A stretch of 64,000 nt of DNA from Luteimonas deserti (GTDB taxonomy: Bacteria; Pseudomonadota; Gammaproteobacteria; Xanthomonadales; Xanthomonadaceae). The position numbers and the translations under genes were made by a program. The notes beneath the pieces are model-generated. The model was given only the letters and a program-made list of their open reading frames with translations, ran no database searches and was not told where the DNA came from. Below are positions 56,128 to 63,457 of this stretch, in pieces (the first letter of the stretch is position 1; each line of letters begins with the position of its first letter). The stretch spans positions 242,547 to 306,546 of the forward strand of contig NZ_JACCJZ010000010.1 in the NCBI RefSeq assembly GCF_013425765.1. The letters run 5' to 3'.

Positions 56128-57488
56128 ATCCGGAGCTGGCGCTGTCCGCGCTCGATGCGGTGCGCACCGGCGACCCGGGCGATCCGCTGCTGCGGGCGCT
56201 CGGCACGGTGCAGGCGATCGAACGCGTGGGCCGGGTCAGCGAGGCCTACGGGACGCTGGTCAAGGCGACCGGGCTGCGCGCGGCGATCGGCGAGTTGTGC
56301 CACCTGCGCAATCCGGGCGAGACCGGGCCCAAGGCCTTCGAGCTCGCTGCCGAAGTGGTGGGCGTGTCGCGCCAGCACACCCTGCTGACGCCCCTCGGGC
56401 CGCTCGATGGAATCGCCGCGACCACCGAGGTCTACGCCACGGGCCGCCAGGCCGCAGTGGCCGTGGGCGACGGCGTGCTGGGCCGGATCCTCGATGCGCA
56501 CGGGGTGCCGATCGACGACGCCGGACCGCTGGGCCCCACCGTCGACGCACCGATCTACGCCGCGTCGCCCAACCCCCTCAAGCGCAGCCTGATCGATCGC
56601 CCCTTCGCCACCGGCGTGCGCGCCATCGACGCCGTCATGAGCGCGGGCGAAGGCCAGCGCATCGGCATCTTCGCGGTGGCCGGCGGCGGCAAGAGCACCC
56701 TGCTCGGCATGCTCGCGCGCGGCGGCTCCGCCGACGTCAACGTGATCGTGCTGGTGGGCGAGCGCGGGCGCGAGGTCAACGAGTTCATCCACGACAACCT
56801 CGGCGCCGAGGGCCTGGCCCGATCGGTGATCGTGGTGGCCACCTCCGACCGGCCCGCGCTCGAACGCAGCCGCGCGGCCTGGGTGGGCACCGCGATCGCC
56901 GAGCATTTCCGCGATCAGGGCAAGCGCGTGCTGCTGCTGGTCGACTCGGTCACCCGCTTCGCGCGCGCGCTGCGCGACGTCGGCCTCGCGATCGGCGAGC
57001 CGCCCGCGCGGCGCGGCTTTCCGCCATCGGTGTTCAGCGCGCTGCCGCGGCTGTTCGAGCGCGCGGGCAACAACGACCGCGGTTCGATCACCGCCTTCTA
57101 CACCGTGCTCGCCGAGGACGAGGACGGCGGTGACCCGATCGTCGAGGAAGTGCGCTCGATCCTCGACGGCCACATCGTGTTGTCGCGCAAGCTCGCGGCC
57201 GCCTACCACTACCCGGCGATCGACGTGCTGACCAGCCTGAGCCGCACGATGCCGCGCGTCGTCGATCCGGCGCATCTGCGTGCGGCCGGCCAGCTCCGCA
57301 AGTATCTGGCCAAGCACCAGGAGATCGAACTGCTGCTGCAGCTGGGCGAGTACAAGCGCGGTACCGACCCCGACGCTGACATCGCCATCGACAAGATCGG
57401 GGCGATCCGCGCTCTATTGCAGCAGGGCGAGCACGATCTCGTGCCCTTCGCCGATTCGGCCGGGGCGCTCAAGGCGATGTTCGGATGA
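56124..57488 (+). CDS. sctN: T3SS ATPase SctN (YscN family)
   Basis: SctN is the hexameric ATPase that dissociates chaperones and unfolds substrates at the base of the machine. The 454-residue protein has GDGVLGRILDAHGVPIDDAG, the Walker A loop FAVAGGGKSTLLGML (~ residue 187), LVGERGREVNEFIHD and the Walker B region LLLVDSVTRFARALRDVGLA. The LPRLFERAGNN sequence leads to a C-terminal helical domain. Walker A reads GGGKST where many relatives have G[CV]GKST. ATG 56124 overlaps sctL and the stop overlaps sctO. Confidence 0.96.
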   Translation: MNPELALSALDAVRTGDPGDPLLRALGTVQAIERVGRVSEAYGTLVKATGLRAAIGELCHLRNPGETGPKAFELAAEVVGVSRQHTLLTPLGPLDGIAATTEVYATGRQAAVAVGDGVLGRILDAHGVPIDDAGPLGPTVDAPIYAASPNPLKRSLIDRPFATGVRAIDAVMSAGEGQRIGIFAVAGGGKSTLLGMLARGGSADVNVIVLVGERGREVNEFIHDNLGAEGLARSVIVVATSDRPALERSRAAWVGTAIAEHFRDQGKRVLLLVDSVTRFARALRDVGLAIGEPPARRGFPPSVFSALPRLFERAGNNDRGSITAFYTVLAEDEDGGDPIVEEVRSILDGHIVLSRKLAAAYHYPAIDVLTSLSRTMPRVVDPAHLRAAGQLRKYLAKHQEIELLLQLGEYKRGTDPDADIAIDKIGAIRALLQQGEHDLVPFADSAGALKAMFG

Positions 57489-57973
57489 AGCGCTATCCGC
57501 TGCAGACGCTGTTGCAGCTGCGTGAACACCGCACCGACGCGGCGCGCATGGTGGTTCTCGAGAAACGGCGCGCGCTCGCCCAGTGCGTCGAGGCCCGCAC
57601 CCGGGTGCAGGGCGAGCTCAGCGGCCTGGAATCCGGGCGGCGCACGCATCGCGCGCGGCTGCTCGACCCGCCGCCGCCGGGCGTGCCCTGGCCGGCCGCG
57701 ATGAGCCAGCGCGAGGCCCACATCGACCTGCTCGGTGAACAGATCGCCGGCGCGCGGCAGCGCCTGTCCAAGGCGCAGGAGGCGGTGCGCCAGGCGGAGG
57801 TCGCGGTGCAGGAGGCGCGCGATGCGTTCTTCCGCGCCAAGGGCCGGCAGGATGCGCTCGAAACCCGGCGTGATCGCTGGACCCGCGACCAGCGCGCTCT
57901 GCTCGAGCGGCACGAAGAGGCGGTCAACGAGGACCTCATGCAGGCACGCCATCATCTGGCGCGTCCGCACTAG
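57485..57973 (+). CDS. sctO: T3SS stalk protein SctO (YscO/FliJ-like coiled coil)
   Basis: SctO is the central stalk inserted into the SctN hexamer, like the gamma subunit of F1. The 162-residue protein is one long coiled coil: YPLQTLLQLREHRTDAARMV at the N-terminus, LGEQIAGARQRLSKAQEAVR in the middle, RWTRDQRALLERHEEAVNED near the end. Its place directly after sctN, with a 4-bp overlap, is diagnostic; sequence alone would not be. Confidence 0.85.
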   Translation: MKRYPLQTLLQLREHRTDAARMVVLEKRRALAQCVEARTRVQGELSGLESGRRTHRARLLDPPPPGVPWPAAMSQREAHIDLLGEQIAGARQRLSKAQEAVRQAEVAVQEARDAFFRAKGRQDALETRRDRWTRDQRALLERHEEAVNEDLMQARHHLARPH

Positions 57974-57994
57974 GCCCGATACCAGGAGACGACG

Positions 57995-58714
57995 ATGAGC
58001 GTGCAGCGCAACGATTCCGCATCCAGGCCGCCGGACCAGACGGCGCGCAACCGGCAGGTCGACCGCGAAGCGCGCGTCGATGCGAAGGAGGCGGCGCCGC
58101 GGGAGCACATCGACCAGTTCCGCTCGATGATGCAGCAGGCCCGTGGCGATCTGCCGGGCATGCACGGCGACGGCGGGCTCGCAGACATCGCCGCGGGCGA
58201 GGGCGAACTGCAGGACGTGGCACTCGCCGAGAGCGCCGACCAGCACGCCGCCGTGCGCGAGCAGCACTCGCTCGCCGACGTGGTCGATGCCCGCACGTTC
58301 CGCCAGCAGCACGACAATGCGTTTAATGGCCAGCACGCGCCGGGCATGGAGTCGGCCGCGATGCTCCAGGCGCAGATGGCCCTGCGCGATGGCGCGCCCG
58401 CCGCAGCTCCGGCGGCGGCGGCGGCCAACGCGGGCCAGCTGTTCGACATGATGGAACGCCACGTGCGGCAGATGGCCGTGCACGATGCGCGCGATCCCGG
58501 CGGGGATGGGCAGGTGCTGTTGCGGATGTCCGATGGCACGCTGCCCGGCACCGATCTGCTGCTGAGCAGGAACGCGGATGGCTGGGTGCTGCGTGCGGAC
58601 AGCCGCTCGCGCGAGAGTTTCGACGCGATCCGGGAGGCCGGGCCGCAACTGGCCAGACGTTTCGCCGAGCAGAATCTCGGCCCGTTGACGATCGATCCGC
58701 ATTATCACGGTTGA
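57995..58714 (+). CDS. sctP: T3SS needle-length regulator SctP (T3S4 domain)
   Basis: SctP controls needle length and triggers substrate switching through SctU. The 239-residue protein has a charged, Gln/His-rich middle (RTFRQQHDNAFNGQHAPGME), an Ala-rich stretch and a C-terminal T3S4-like domain (GQVLLRMSDGTLPGTDLLLS, then RNADGWVLRADSRSRESF). Family members share only the C-terminal domain. It is the last gene of the rightward core block. Confidence 0.8.
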   Translation: MSVQRNDSASRPPDQTARNRQVDREARVDAKEAAPREHIDQFRSMMQQARGDLPGMHGDGGLADIAAGEGELQDVALAESADQHAAVREQHSLADVVDARTFRQQHDNAFNGQHAPGMESAAMLQAQMALRDGAPAAAPAAAAANAGQLFDMMERHVRQMAVHDARDPGGDGQVLLRMSDGTLPGTDLLLSRNADGWVLRADSRSRESFDAIREAGPQLARRFAEQNLGPLTIDPHYHG

Positions 58715-58751
58715 ACGCTGGATCGACCGCCGTACCGCGCATCGGGCCGGA

Positions 58752-59405
58752 TCAGCGGTCCGCGTCGCCGCGGTCGTGTCGCCGGCTGCGCCGCGGCCGC
58801 AGGCCCTGCCAGGCGCTTCGCGCCAGATGGAAGCGCCGCGCGGGATTGCCGAACTGCGTGCCCGCCTCCCGCTCCTGGAAACCGAGGCGCTCCAGCAGCG
58901 GCGGAACCGATCGGTTGTCCGGCGCGCACTGGGCGATCAGCGCGGGCAACCGAAGTCCGTCGAAGGCATGGGCGCAGAGGCATGCACCGCCTTCGATCGC
59001 ATAGCCGCGGCCCCAGGCCGACGGCAGCAGGCGCACGCCGATCGCCACGTCTCCGGCGGCCCCGCTCGGGGTCAACGAGAACAGCCCGATGAAGCGACCG
59101 GCACGGTCGCGCGCGTGCCAGAGCCCCAGACCGGGGCGTTCGCGGTAGAGCTTGTTGGCCCACACCACCAGGCCCATGGCGTCGTCGATCCTGGTGATCG
59201 GATCGTCGAGCAGCAGACGCGTGACCCGCTCCTCGCGACCGAGCTGAAGCAGGTCGAAGACGTGGCGGAACGCGAAGCCGTGCAGGCGCAGGCGACGCGC
59301 GCGCAGGTGCTCGGTGTCGGGGTAGTCGCGCCCGTTCGCGGGCAGATCGTCGGCGGTGAAGGCCGCGGCGGGTGGCGCAGGCTGCGGCTCGTCGGCTGTG
59401 CGCAT
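58752..59405 (-). CDS. GNAT-family N-acetyltransferase
   Basis: The 217-residue protein has the RimJ/RimL-type GNAT layout: LRLHGFAFRHVFDLLQLGRE, then FIGLFSLTPSGAAGDVAIGV, the acetyl-CoA loop LLPSAWGRGYAIEGG (~ residue 130) and LIAQCAPDNRSVPPLLERLG. Start at ATG 59405. It is the only minus-strand gene between sctP and the downstream cluster and converges on sctP. Its substrate cannot be read from sequence, and it may be a bystander. Confidence 0.85.
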   Translation of the reverse strand: MRTADEPQPAPPAAAFTADDLPANGRDYPDTEHLRARRLRLHGFAFRHVFDLLQLGREERVTRLLLDDPITRIDDAMGLVVWANKLYRERPGLGLWHARDRAGRFIGLFSLTPSGAAGDVAIGVRLLPSAWGRGYAIEGGACLCAHAFDGLRLPALIAQCAPDNRSVPPLLERLGFQEREAGTQFGNPARRFHLARSAWQGLRPRRSRRHDRGDADR

Positions 59406-59451
59406 CGGTGTTTTTTATCACGCGGACAAGGCGCCGATCGCGGCACCGCGG

Positions 59452-59467
59452 CTAGGGCGTGCCCTAG
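59452..59467. promoter_or_regulatory. 16-bp palindromic box B
   Basis: CTAGGGCGTGCCCTAG: 7-bp perfect arms around GT. It lies 141 bases before the ATG of the Gly-rich 75-mer gene (59608) and 47 bases upstream of the GNAT start. Matches box C (60832) at 13 of 16 positions and box A (41743, opposite strand) at 12 of 16. Confidence 0.6.
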
Positions 59468-59607
59468 ATGGGGTACGACCTAGCTGTCGACGCCACCCGT
59501 TGGGACGAGACTACATCCGCAGTCGCGCCGCGGGTCCAGTCCCCGCCAGGCGCGCGGAGATTCCGGATCGTTCGATCCAACGGTTTTTCATCAACAGGAG
59601 TATCACC

Positions 59608-59835
59608 ATGTCCAGCGACATCTTCTCCGGTATCGGCTCCCTGATCGGCACCGCGCTCGGCGGCCCGCTCGGCGGCATGATCGGCAACTTCCTCGGTGAC
59701 ATGATCGGCCAGGCCTTCAGCTCGGCGTTCGACGGCATGTTCTCGTCCCTCGGTCTGCCGCAGGGTGCGCAGAGCGCCATCAGCGAGGGCTTCTCGGCCG
59801 GGTTCAACTTCAACTTCGGCCTCGGCGGCAAGTAA
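59608..59835 (+). CDS. Gly/Phe-rich hydrophobic 75-residue protein, candidate T3SS substrate
   Basis: The sequence is built of Gly-Phe-Ser-Leu runs (GIGSLIGTALGGPLGGMIGN, then FLGDMIGQAFSSAFDGMFSS, ending FSAGFNFNFGLGGK). It has no signal peptide and could insert in a membrane or self-assemble. AACAGGAG lies seven bases before the ATG. The gene is preceded by the 16-bp box and is followed closely by a second small gene. I do not recognise the family; a secreted needle, translocator or pore-like role is an inference from composition and context. Confidence 0.7.
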   Translation: MSSDIFSGIGSLIGTALGGPLGGMIGNFLGDMIGQAFSSAFDGMFSSLGLPQGAQSAISEGFSAGFNFNFGLGGK

Positions 59836-59838
59836 GCC

Positions 59839-60147
59839 ATGTCGTTCGATCGCCAAGCGCAACGCCAGGCCTGGATCGACGGACTCGCGCAGCTGCGCGA
59901 GCAGGGCGCCATCACCACGGACGACGAGAACACCCTGATCCGTCACATGGACGAGCGGCTGGATGCCGTGCAGGAGGCACTCGCCGCGCTGGTGCCCGAG
60001 TACGAACGGCGGGTGGCCGAGGAGGGCCAGGATGCGGCCGATGCATGGATCGGCGACCAGGCGCGGGCGATGGGCGAGCGTGAAGGCGAGGATGCGCGAC
60101 GGATGGTGGATTCGCTCACCTCGGTCCAGATGAGCGCCCAGGCCTGA
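59839..60147 (+). CDS. small helical protein with GxxAAxxW motif
   Basis: The 102-residue protein is charged and helical with no signal peptide. Two parts recur in neighbouring genes. One is ITTDDENTLIRHMDERLDAV (~ residues 24-43), which resembles the 60343 gene. The other is LVPEYERRVAEEGQDAADAW (~ residues 52-71), shared with the 61523 gene and in part with 60343. It starts three bases after the Gly-rich gene and is surely co-transcribed with it. Possibly a chaperone for, or partner of, that protein. Confidence 0.72.
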   Translation: MSFDRQAQRQAWIDGLAQLREQGAITTDDENTLIRHMDERLDAVQEALAALVPEYERRVAEEGQDAADAWIGDQARAMGEREGEDARRMVDSLTSVQMSAQA

Positions 60148-60177
60148 TCAGGGCGCTCGGCGATCCGTGACACCGGC

Positions 60178-60206
60178 GAAGCCCGCAGTCGTTCACTGCG
60201 GGCTTC
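60178..60206 (+). terminator. perfect 12-bp stem hairpin
   Basis: GAAGCCCGCAGT and ACTGCGGGCTTC pair perfectly around CGTTC, 31 bases past the stop of the 59839 gene. There is no long T-run after it. It probably ends the two-gene transcript that starts with the Gly-rich protein. Confidence 0.6.
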
Positions 60207-60342
60207 CCTGCTTCGGGGGTAGGCTGCGGGACGTGCAGGTCCCGCGTGCCGCCGCAGCGCACATGCGCCGGCGCGAGCAGGGTCCTTGCGTATCCAGCTG
60301 CGCGGCCGACCGCCAGCACTCGACGAAAGAGGAATCGATCAG

Positions 60343-60816
60343 ATGTCCACTCACTCCAGCGATGAAGGCTCCCGGGAACAGATGAAAGCCGAGATGCTCG
60401 GCAGGTTCGACGCGCTTCTGCGCGATGTCGCGAGTATCGATGCCGGGGAGCGGGAGTTCATGCTGTCGCATCTCGGGCGCTCGCTGGACCACGCGATTTC
60501 CGGGGGCGCGGGCGCGCCGGAACCCGATGCCTTGCAGGGCTCGCTGGGCGACACCGTCCACATGCTGGAGGACAGCCGTCTGCTGGATCGGAACGAGAGC
60601 GGGGAGGTCGCGGCGGCATTCGCCCCCGCGTTCGACCTCCTGCGCAGCGAAGGCGTCAACCGGGCGCTGGAGTTCGCGAGGATCGCCCGTGAGCAGGGCG
60701 AGGACGCGGCGCGGACGTGGCTGCGGACGCAGGGTTCGGCCACGGCGACGGGCGCGTCCACCGCGGCGCCTCACTTCATCCCGACGCACGTGGCGAGCGC
60801 GATCGGCCGGCGTTGA
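60343..60816 (+). CDS. helical protein related to the 59839 gene product
   Basis: The 157-residue protein has no signal peptide. A segment with IDAGEREFMLSHLGRSLDHA (~ residues 30-49) parallels the 59839 product (DDExxLIxHMxxxLD). The C-terminal FARIAREQGEDAARTWLRTQ carries the GxxAAxxW motif. The last 20 residues are Thr/Ala-rich. AGAGGA lies nine bases upstream of ATG 60343. A longer frame to 60286 exists but lacks a good start. Confidence 0.68.
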   Translation: MSTHSSDEGSREQMKAEMLGRFDALLRDVASIDAGEREFMLSHLGRSLDHAISGGAGAPEPDALQGSLGDTVHMLEDSRLLDRNESGEVAAAFAPAFDLLRSEGVNRALEFARIAREQGEDAARTWLRTQGSATATGASTAAPHFIPTHVASAIGRR

Positions 60817-60831
60817 CTGAATACACGCGGC

Positions 60832-60847
60832 CTAGGGATTGCCCCAG
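60832..60847. promoter_or_regulatory. 16-bp near-palindromic box C
   Basis: CTAGGGATTGCCCCAG: matches box B at 13 of 16 positions. It ends 138 bases before the ATG at 60985, almost the same distance as box B from its gene and box A from sctU. Together they define a candidate operator for the island. Confidence 0.6.
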
Positions 60848-60984
60848 TTGTCCAGATACGGGACGCCGCGCAATCTAGACCCATCGGACCCGTGACCGCT
60901 TGCGACAGCCCACGTCCTCGGCGACAGACACAGCCATCCAGGTCCAACAGATTTCGACTGTTTTCAAACCTAGGAGCTATCGAC

Positions 60985-61356
60985 ATGACCGACTTCAACT
61001 ACACCTTCACCGCCAACATCACCACCAACGCGGTCAACCGGGGCGAAGAAGCCGCGGCTGCCGGCGGCGGTGGCAAGGGCTGGCTGGCCGCGCTCGCCGG
61101 TGCGCTGGGCGGCATGCTGGGCGACCGCGCGGTCAAGATGGAAACGATGATGGAAAAGCTCAACGACCTCAACGCCGAACTCGACGGGCTGGGGGAAAAC
61201 GACCAGGCCGGACGCGAGCAGAACACGCGCGAGTTCCAGACGACGCTGACCGCGTTCCAGGCCGAGTCGCAGATGTTCAGCATTCTCTCGAATGCCTCGA
61301 GCACCGCGCTGAAGTCCATCGGCGAAGGCGTGACCGCCGTCGCACGCAAGCAGTAA
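60985..61356 (+). CDS. SctF-like secreted protein, second needle-type candidate
   Basis: The 123-residue protein has an Asn/Thr-rich N-terminus (DFNYTFTANITTNAV), a Gly/Ala hydrophobic stretch (GWLAALAGALGGMLGDRAV, ~ residues 32-50), a Met-rich helix and a C-terminal helix ending STALKSIGEGVTAVARKQ. The last 30 residues align with the last 30 of SctF without gaps, with 12 identical, including the terminal RKQ. It has no signal peptide. AGGAG is present nine bases upstream. It is preceded by box C and followed by a terminator, so it is expressed alone. It may be an alternative needle, tip or translocator. Confidence 0.72.
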   Translation: MTDFNYTFTANITTNAVNRGEEAAAAGGGGKGWLAALAGALGGMLGDRAVKMETMMEKLNDLNAELDGLGENDQAGREQNTREFQTTLTAFQAESQMFSILSNASSTALKSIGEGVTAVARKQ

Positions 61357-61416
61357 GAATCCAACCGGATTCATCGGGCGTCCTCCACCGCGAAGGTGGA
61401 GCGATGCCGGCGTGAC

Positions 61417-61439
61417 ACGGGGGCCTTCGGGGCCCCCGT
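61417..61439 (+). terminator. GC hairpin after the SctF-like gene
   Basis: ACGGGGGCC and GGCCCCCGT pair perfectly around TTCGG, followed by TCCGTTT. It lies 60 bases after the stop of the 60985 gene and is a good rho-independent terminator candidate. Confidence 0.65.
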
Positions 61440-61522
61440 TCCGTTTCGACCTCGGGTCGACGGCGGGGGTGCCAGACTCCCGTCGACCGAGGCGAGAAGT
61501 CGCCCCAACCGGAGTGCTCCTC

Positions 61523-61906
61523 ATGAAGATCAGCGTGTCCCGGACATTACGCTTGAGCGCCTGTGGCGCATGCCTGCTGGCAGTTGCCGAGGTGAGTGCG
61601 CAGGAGGTGTCGGTCACGCCGGTGTACACGGCGCCGGCCTATGCCCAACCGCTCAAGCTCGACACCGACCGGTATGCGGCCGAGCGCCGCGCGGAGCAGC
61701 GTGCGGGTGCACGTTCCGGCGCGACGCGCGCCAGTGACCATCGTGCGCCGAGCCGGCAGGAACTCCAGGCCGTCATGGATCGGCTGACCCCCGAATACAA
61801 TTTGCGTCTGAAGCGGGACGGCGAGCGCGCCGCGAATGCATGGGCCCGGCAGGCGGCATTCGAAATGGGGCAGGAGGCTGCGAACGCCCGGGGCGGCGCC
61901 CGCTGA
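61523..61906 (+). CDS. exported small protein with PEY...GxxAAxxW motif
   Basis: The 127-residue protein has a signal peptide (LSACGACLLAVAEVSAQ), so it leaves the cytosol by Sec rather than the T3SS. The C-terminal half has LTPEYNLRLKRDGERAANAW (~ residues 89-108), which aligns with LVPEYERRVAEEGQDAADAW of the 59839 product; 11 of 20 positions are identical. A hairpin with GGTCGACGG/CCGTCGACC arms precedes it (61455-61490). Confidence 0.68.
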   Translation: MKISVSRTLRLSACGACLLAVAEVSAQEVSVTPVYTAPAYAQPLKLDTDRYAAERRAEQRAGARSGATRASDHRAPSRQELQAVMDRLTPEYNLRLKRDGERAANAWARQAAFEMGQEAANARGGAR

Positions 61907-61968
61907 ACGTGCCGGCGCCCGGCCTTGCGCCTTCGAACCTTGGGTTCGGCCGCCATTCCGGCCGCGGC

Positions 61969-62652
61969 ATGCGCCGTCGGGCCATTGCATGGGCTTGGCT
62001 GCCTGCTGCGCTCGCAAGTGTCTCGGCCTGCTCCGGCTCGGATGCCGAGCCGGTATCGGAGGACGCGCCCGAAGCCCGGGCGCACGTTGCGCGCATCGAG
62101 GAACTGCCTGACCGGGCGCTGGTGGAAGCCGCCTATCGCACCGGACTGGGTGCCCGGGCCGAGAACCCCGGCGTGCGCATCGAATCGCGGACGCTTTCGC
62201 GACTCGCATCCGGCGCCTCGCTTCCGCGCGATGACGTGCGCGCGTTCATCGAATCGGGGGAGGCCGATGCGTTGCTCGTGACGCTGTATCGCCGTTTCGG
62301 CTTGGAGCAGGGAACGCCCGGTGCCGAGAACGCGCTGCTGTTCGTCGTGGCATGGCAGGCCTATCACGGACGCGAGGCCACACCTGCCCAGGTGCAGGGC
62401 GTGCTCGCGCAGATCGGGGCAGCGCAGCAGCAGGCCGTCGACAGCGAGAGCGCGGCGCAGAAGCGGGTCTACGCGCTTCTGGCCGCGGTCATCCACCATG
62501 CTGAGGTGCATGTGTTCGACTCCGCCAGCCCGGCCCATGCACGCGCGTTCCGCGAGCGGCTTCGCGAGGACCTGCAGGCCTGGTCGGGCAACGACCTGGC
62601 CGGTTTCCAGCTGACGTCCGACGGCTTCGTCAGCGCGGGTTCCGGACGCTGA
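61969..62652 (+). CDS. lipoprotein with a domain shared by the next gene
   Basis: The 227-residue protein has a lipoprotein-type N-terminus (AIAWAWLPAALASVSACSGS), then helices. A central segment with IESGEADALLVTLYRRFGLE, then ENALLFVVAWQAYHGREATP, parallels the next gene's IGSGRMMREFDTILRRYGYD region. The RR[FY]G...AxxxxxxW...P...V...Q arrangement recalls DUF6683-type proteins, but I cannot verify this. ATG 61969 places the signal at the N-terminus; the frame is open further upstream. Confidence 0.68.
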   Translation: MRRRAIAWAWLPAALASVSACSGSDAEPVSEDAPEARAHVARIEELPDRALVEAAYRTGLGARAENPGVRIESRTLSRLASGASLPRDDVRAFIESGEADALLVTLYRRFGLEQGTPGAENALLFVVAWQAYHGREATPAQVQGVLAQIGAAQQQAVDSESAAQKRVYALLAAVIHHAEVHVFDSASPAHARAFRERLREDLQAWSGNDLAGFQLTSDGFVSAGSGR

Positions 62653-62704
62653 GACGCCCGGCCCGCTCGAGGCGTCGGATCCGGATTCCACGAGGAGTGC
62701 ACGC

Positions 62705-63406
62705 ATGAAGAATCGGCTCGTCCCCCACCTTCCCGGATCCGCGCGGATGGCCGGGTTCTGGATCGCGCTGTTGCTGCTGACCCTGGGCGTCGCTCCCGCC
62801 GTCGCCAGTGACGCCGCGGTTCACCGCGCGCTGCAGCAGGCCATCGCACGTCCGGCGCCGCCACGGGTCGACGCCGAGGCGGTGGCGGCCCTGTCGTTCC
62901 GTCGCGATCCTGCGGTGAGCGCGCGTGTCCGCCAGGAAACGATCCAGGCCTTCGGTCGCACTCCGCAGCAGATCGCGGATCTCGAGGCGCTGATCGGGTC
63001 GGGCCGGATGATGCGGGAGTTCGACACCATCCTGCGGCGCTACGGCTACGACCCCACCAATCTCGGCGACGTGCTCGCCGCGCACCTGCTGATTTCGTGG
63101 GAGGTGGTCAACGATCGCGATTCGCGCAGCGCGCCGGCAGGCCAGCGGGCGGTGCGGCGTCAGCTGATCGGACCGCTGGCCGCGGTGCCGGAGATCGCGG
63201 CGATGAGCGACGCCGCCAAGCAGGCCCAAGCCGAGCGCACGGCCTATCTGACGATGGTGTCGGCGCTGTCGTACCAGCAGCTCAAGCGAGACCGCAATGC
63301 CCGGGCGCTCGAGGCGCTGTCGGCCAGCGTGCGCCAGGGGCTGCGCGGAAACGGCGTGGATCTGCAACGGGTGGTGCTGGGCGAGGGCGGGCTCGTCGCC
63401 CGTTGA
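62705..63406 (+). CDS. exported protein paralogous in its centre to the 61969 gene
   Basis: The 233-residue protein has a signal peptide (GFWIALLLLTLGVAPAVAS) and a mostly helical mature part. The middle, LIGSGRMMREFDTILRRYGY then LGDVLAAHLLISWEVVNDRD, aligns in pattern with the 61969 product. The C-terminus is Arg/Gln-rich (ALSASVRQGLRGNGVDLQRV). ATG 62705 has GAGGAG ten bases upstream. Family uncertain; the two genes look like a diverged tandem duplication. Confidence 0.68.
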   Translation: MKNRLVPHLPGSARMAGFWIALLLLTLGVAPAVASDAAVHRALQQAIARPAPPRVDAEAVAALSFRRDPAVSARVRQETIQAFGRTPQQIADLEALIGSGRMMREFDTILRRYGYDPTNLGDVLAAHLLISWEVVNDRDSRSAPAGQRAVRRQLIGPLAAVPEIAAMSDAAKQAQAERTAYLTMVSALSYQQLKRDRNARALEALSASVRQGLRGNGVDLQRVVLGEGGLVAR

Positions 63407-63457
63407 AGCGCGCGCCCGTGCGCGGGGCGGTCCGGGACCGGCGTGGGGGCCGGGCCC

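Noticed and set aside
41910..58714. The cluster as a flagellar operon
   Set aside because: SctJ is a short lipoprotein, SctF/SctI/SctP/SctK/SctD are non-flagellar, and there are no rod, hook or filament genes. Only the FliO-like gene points toward flagella.
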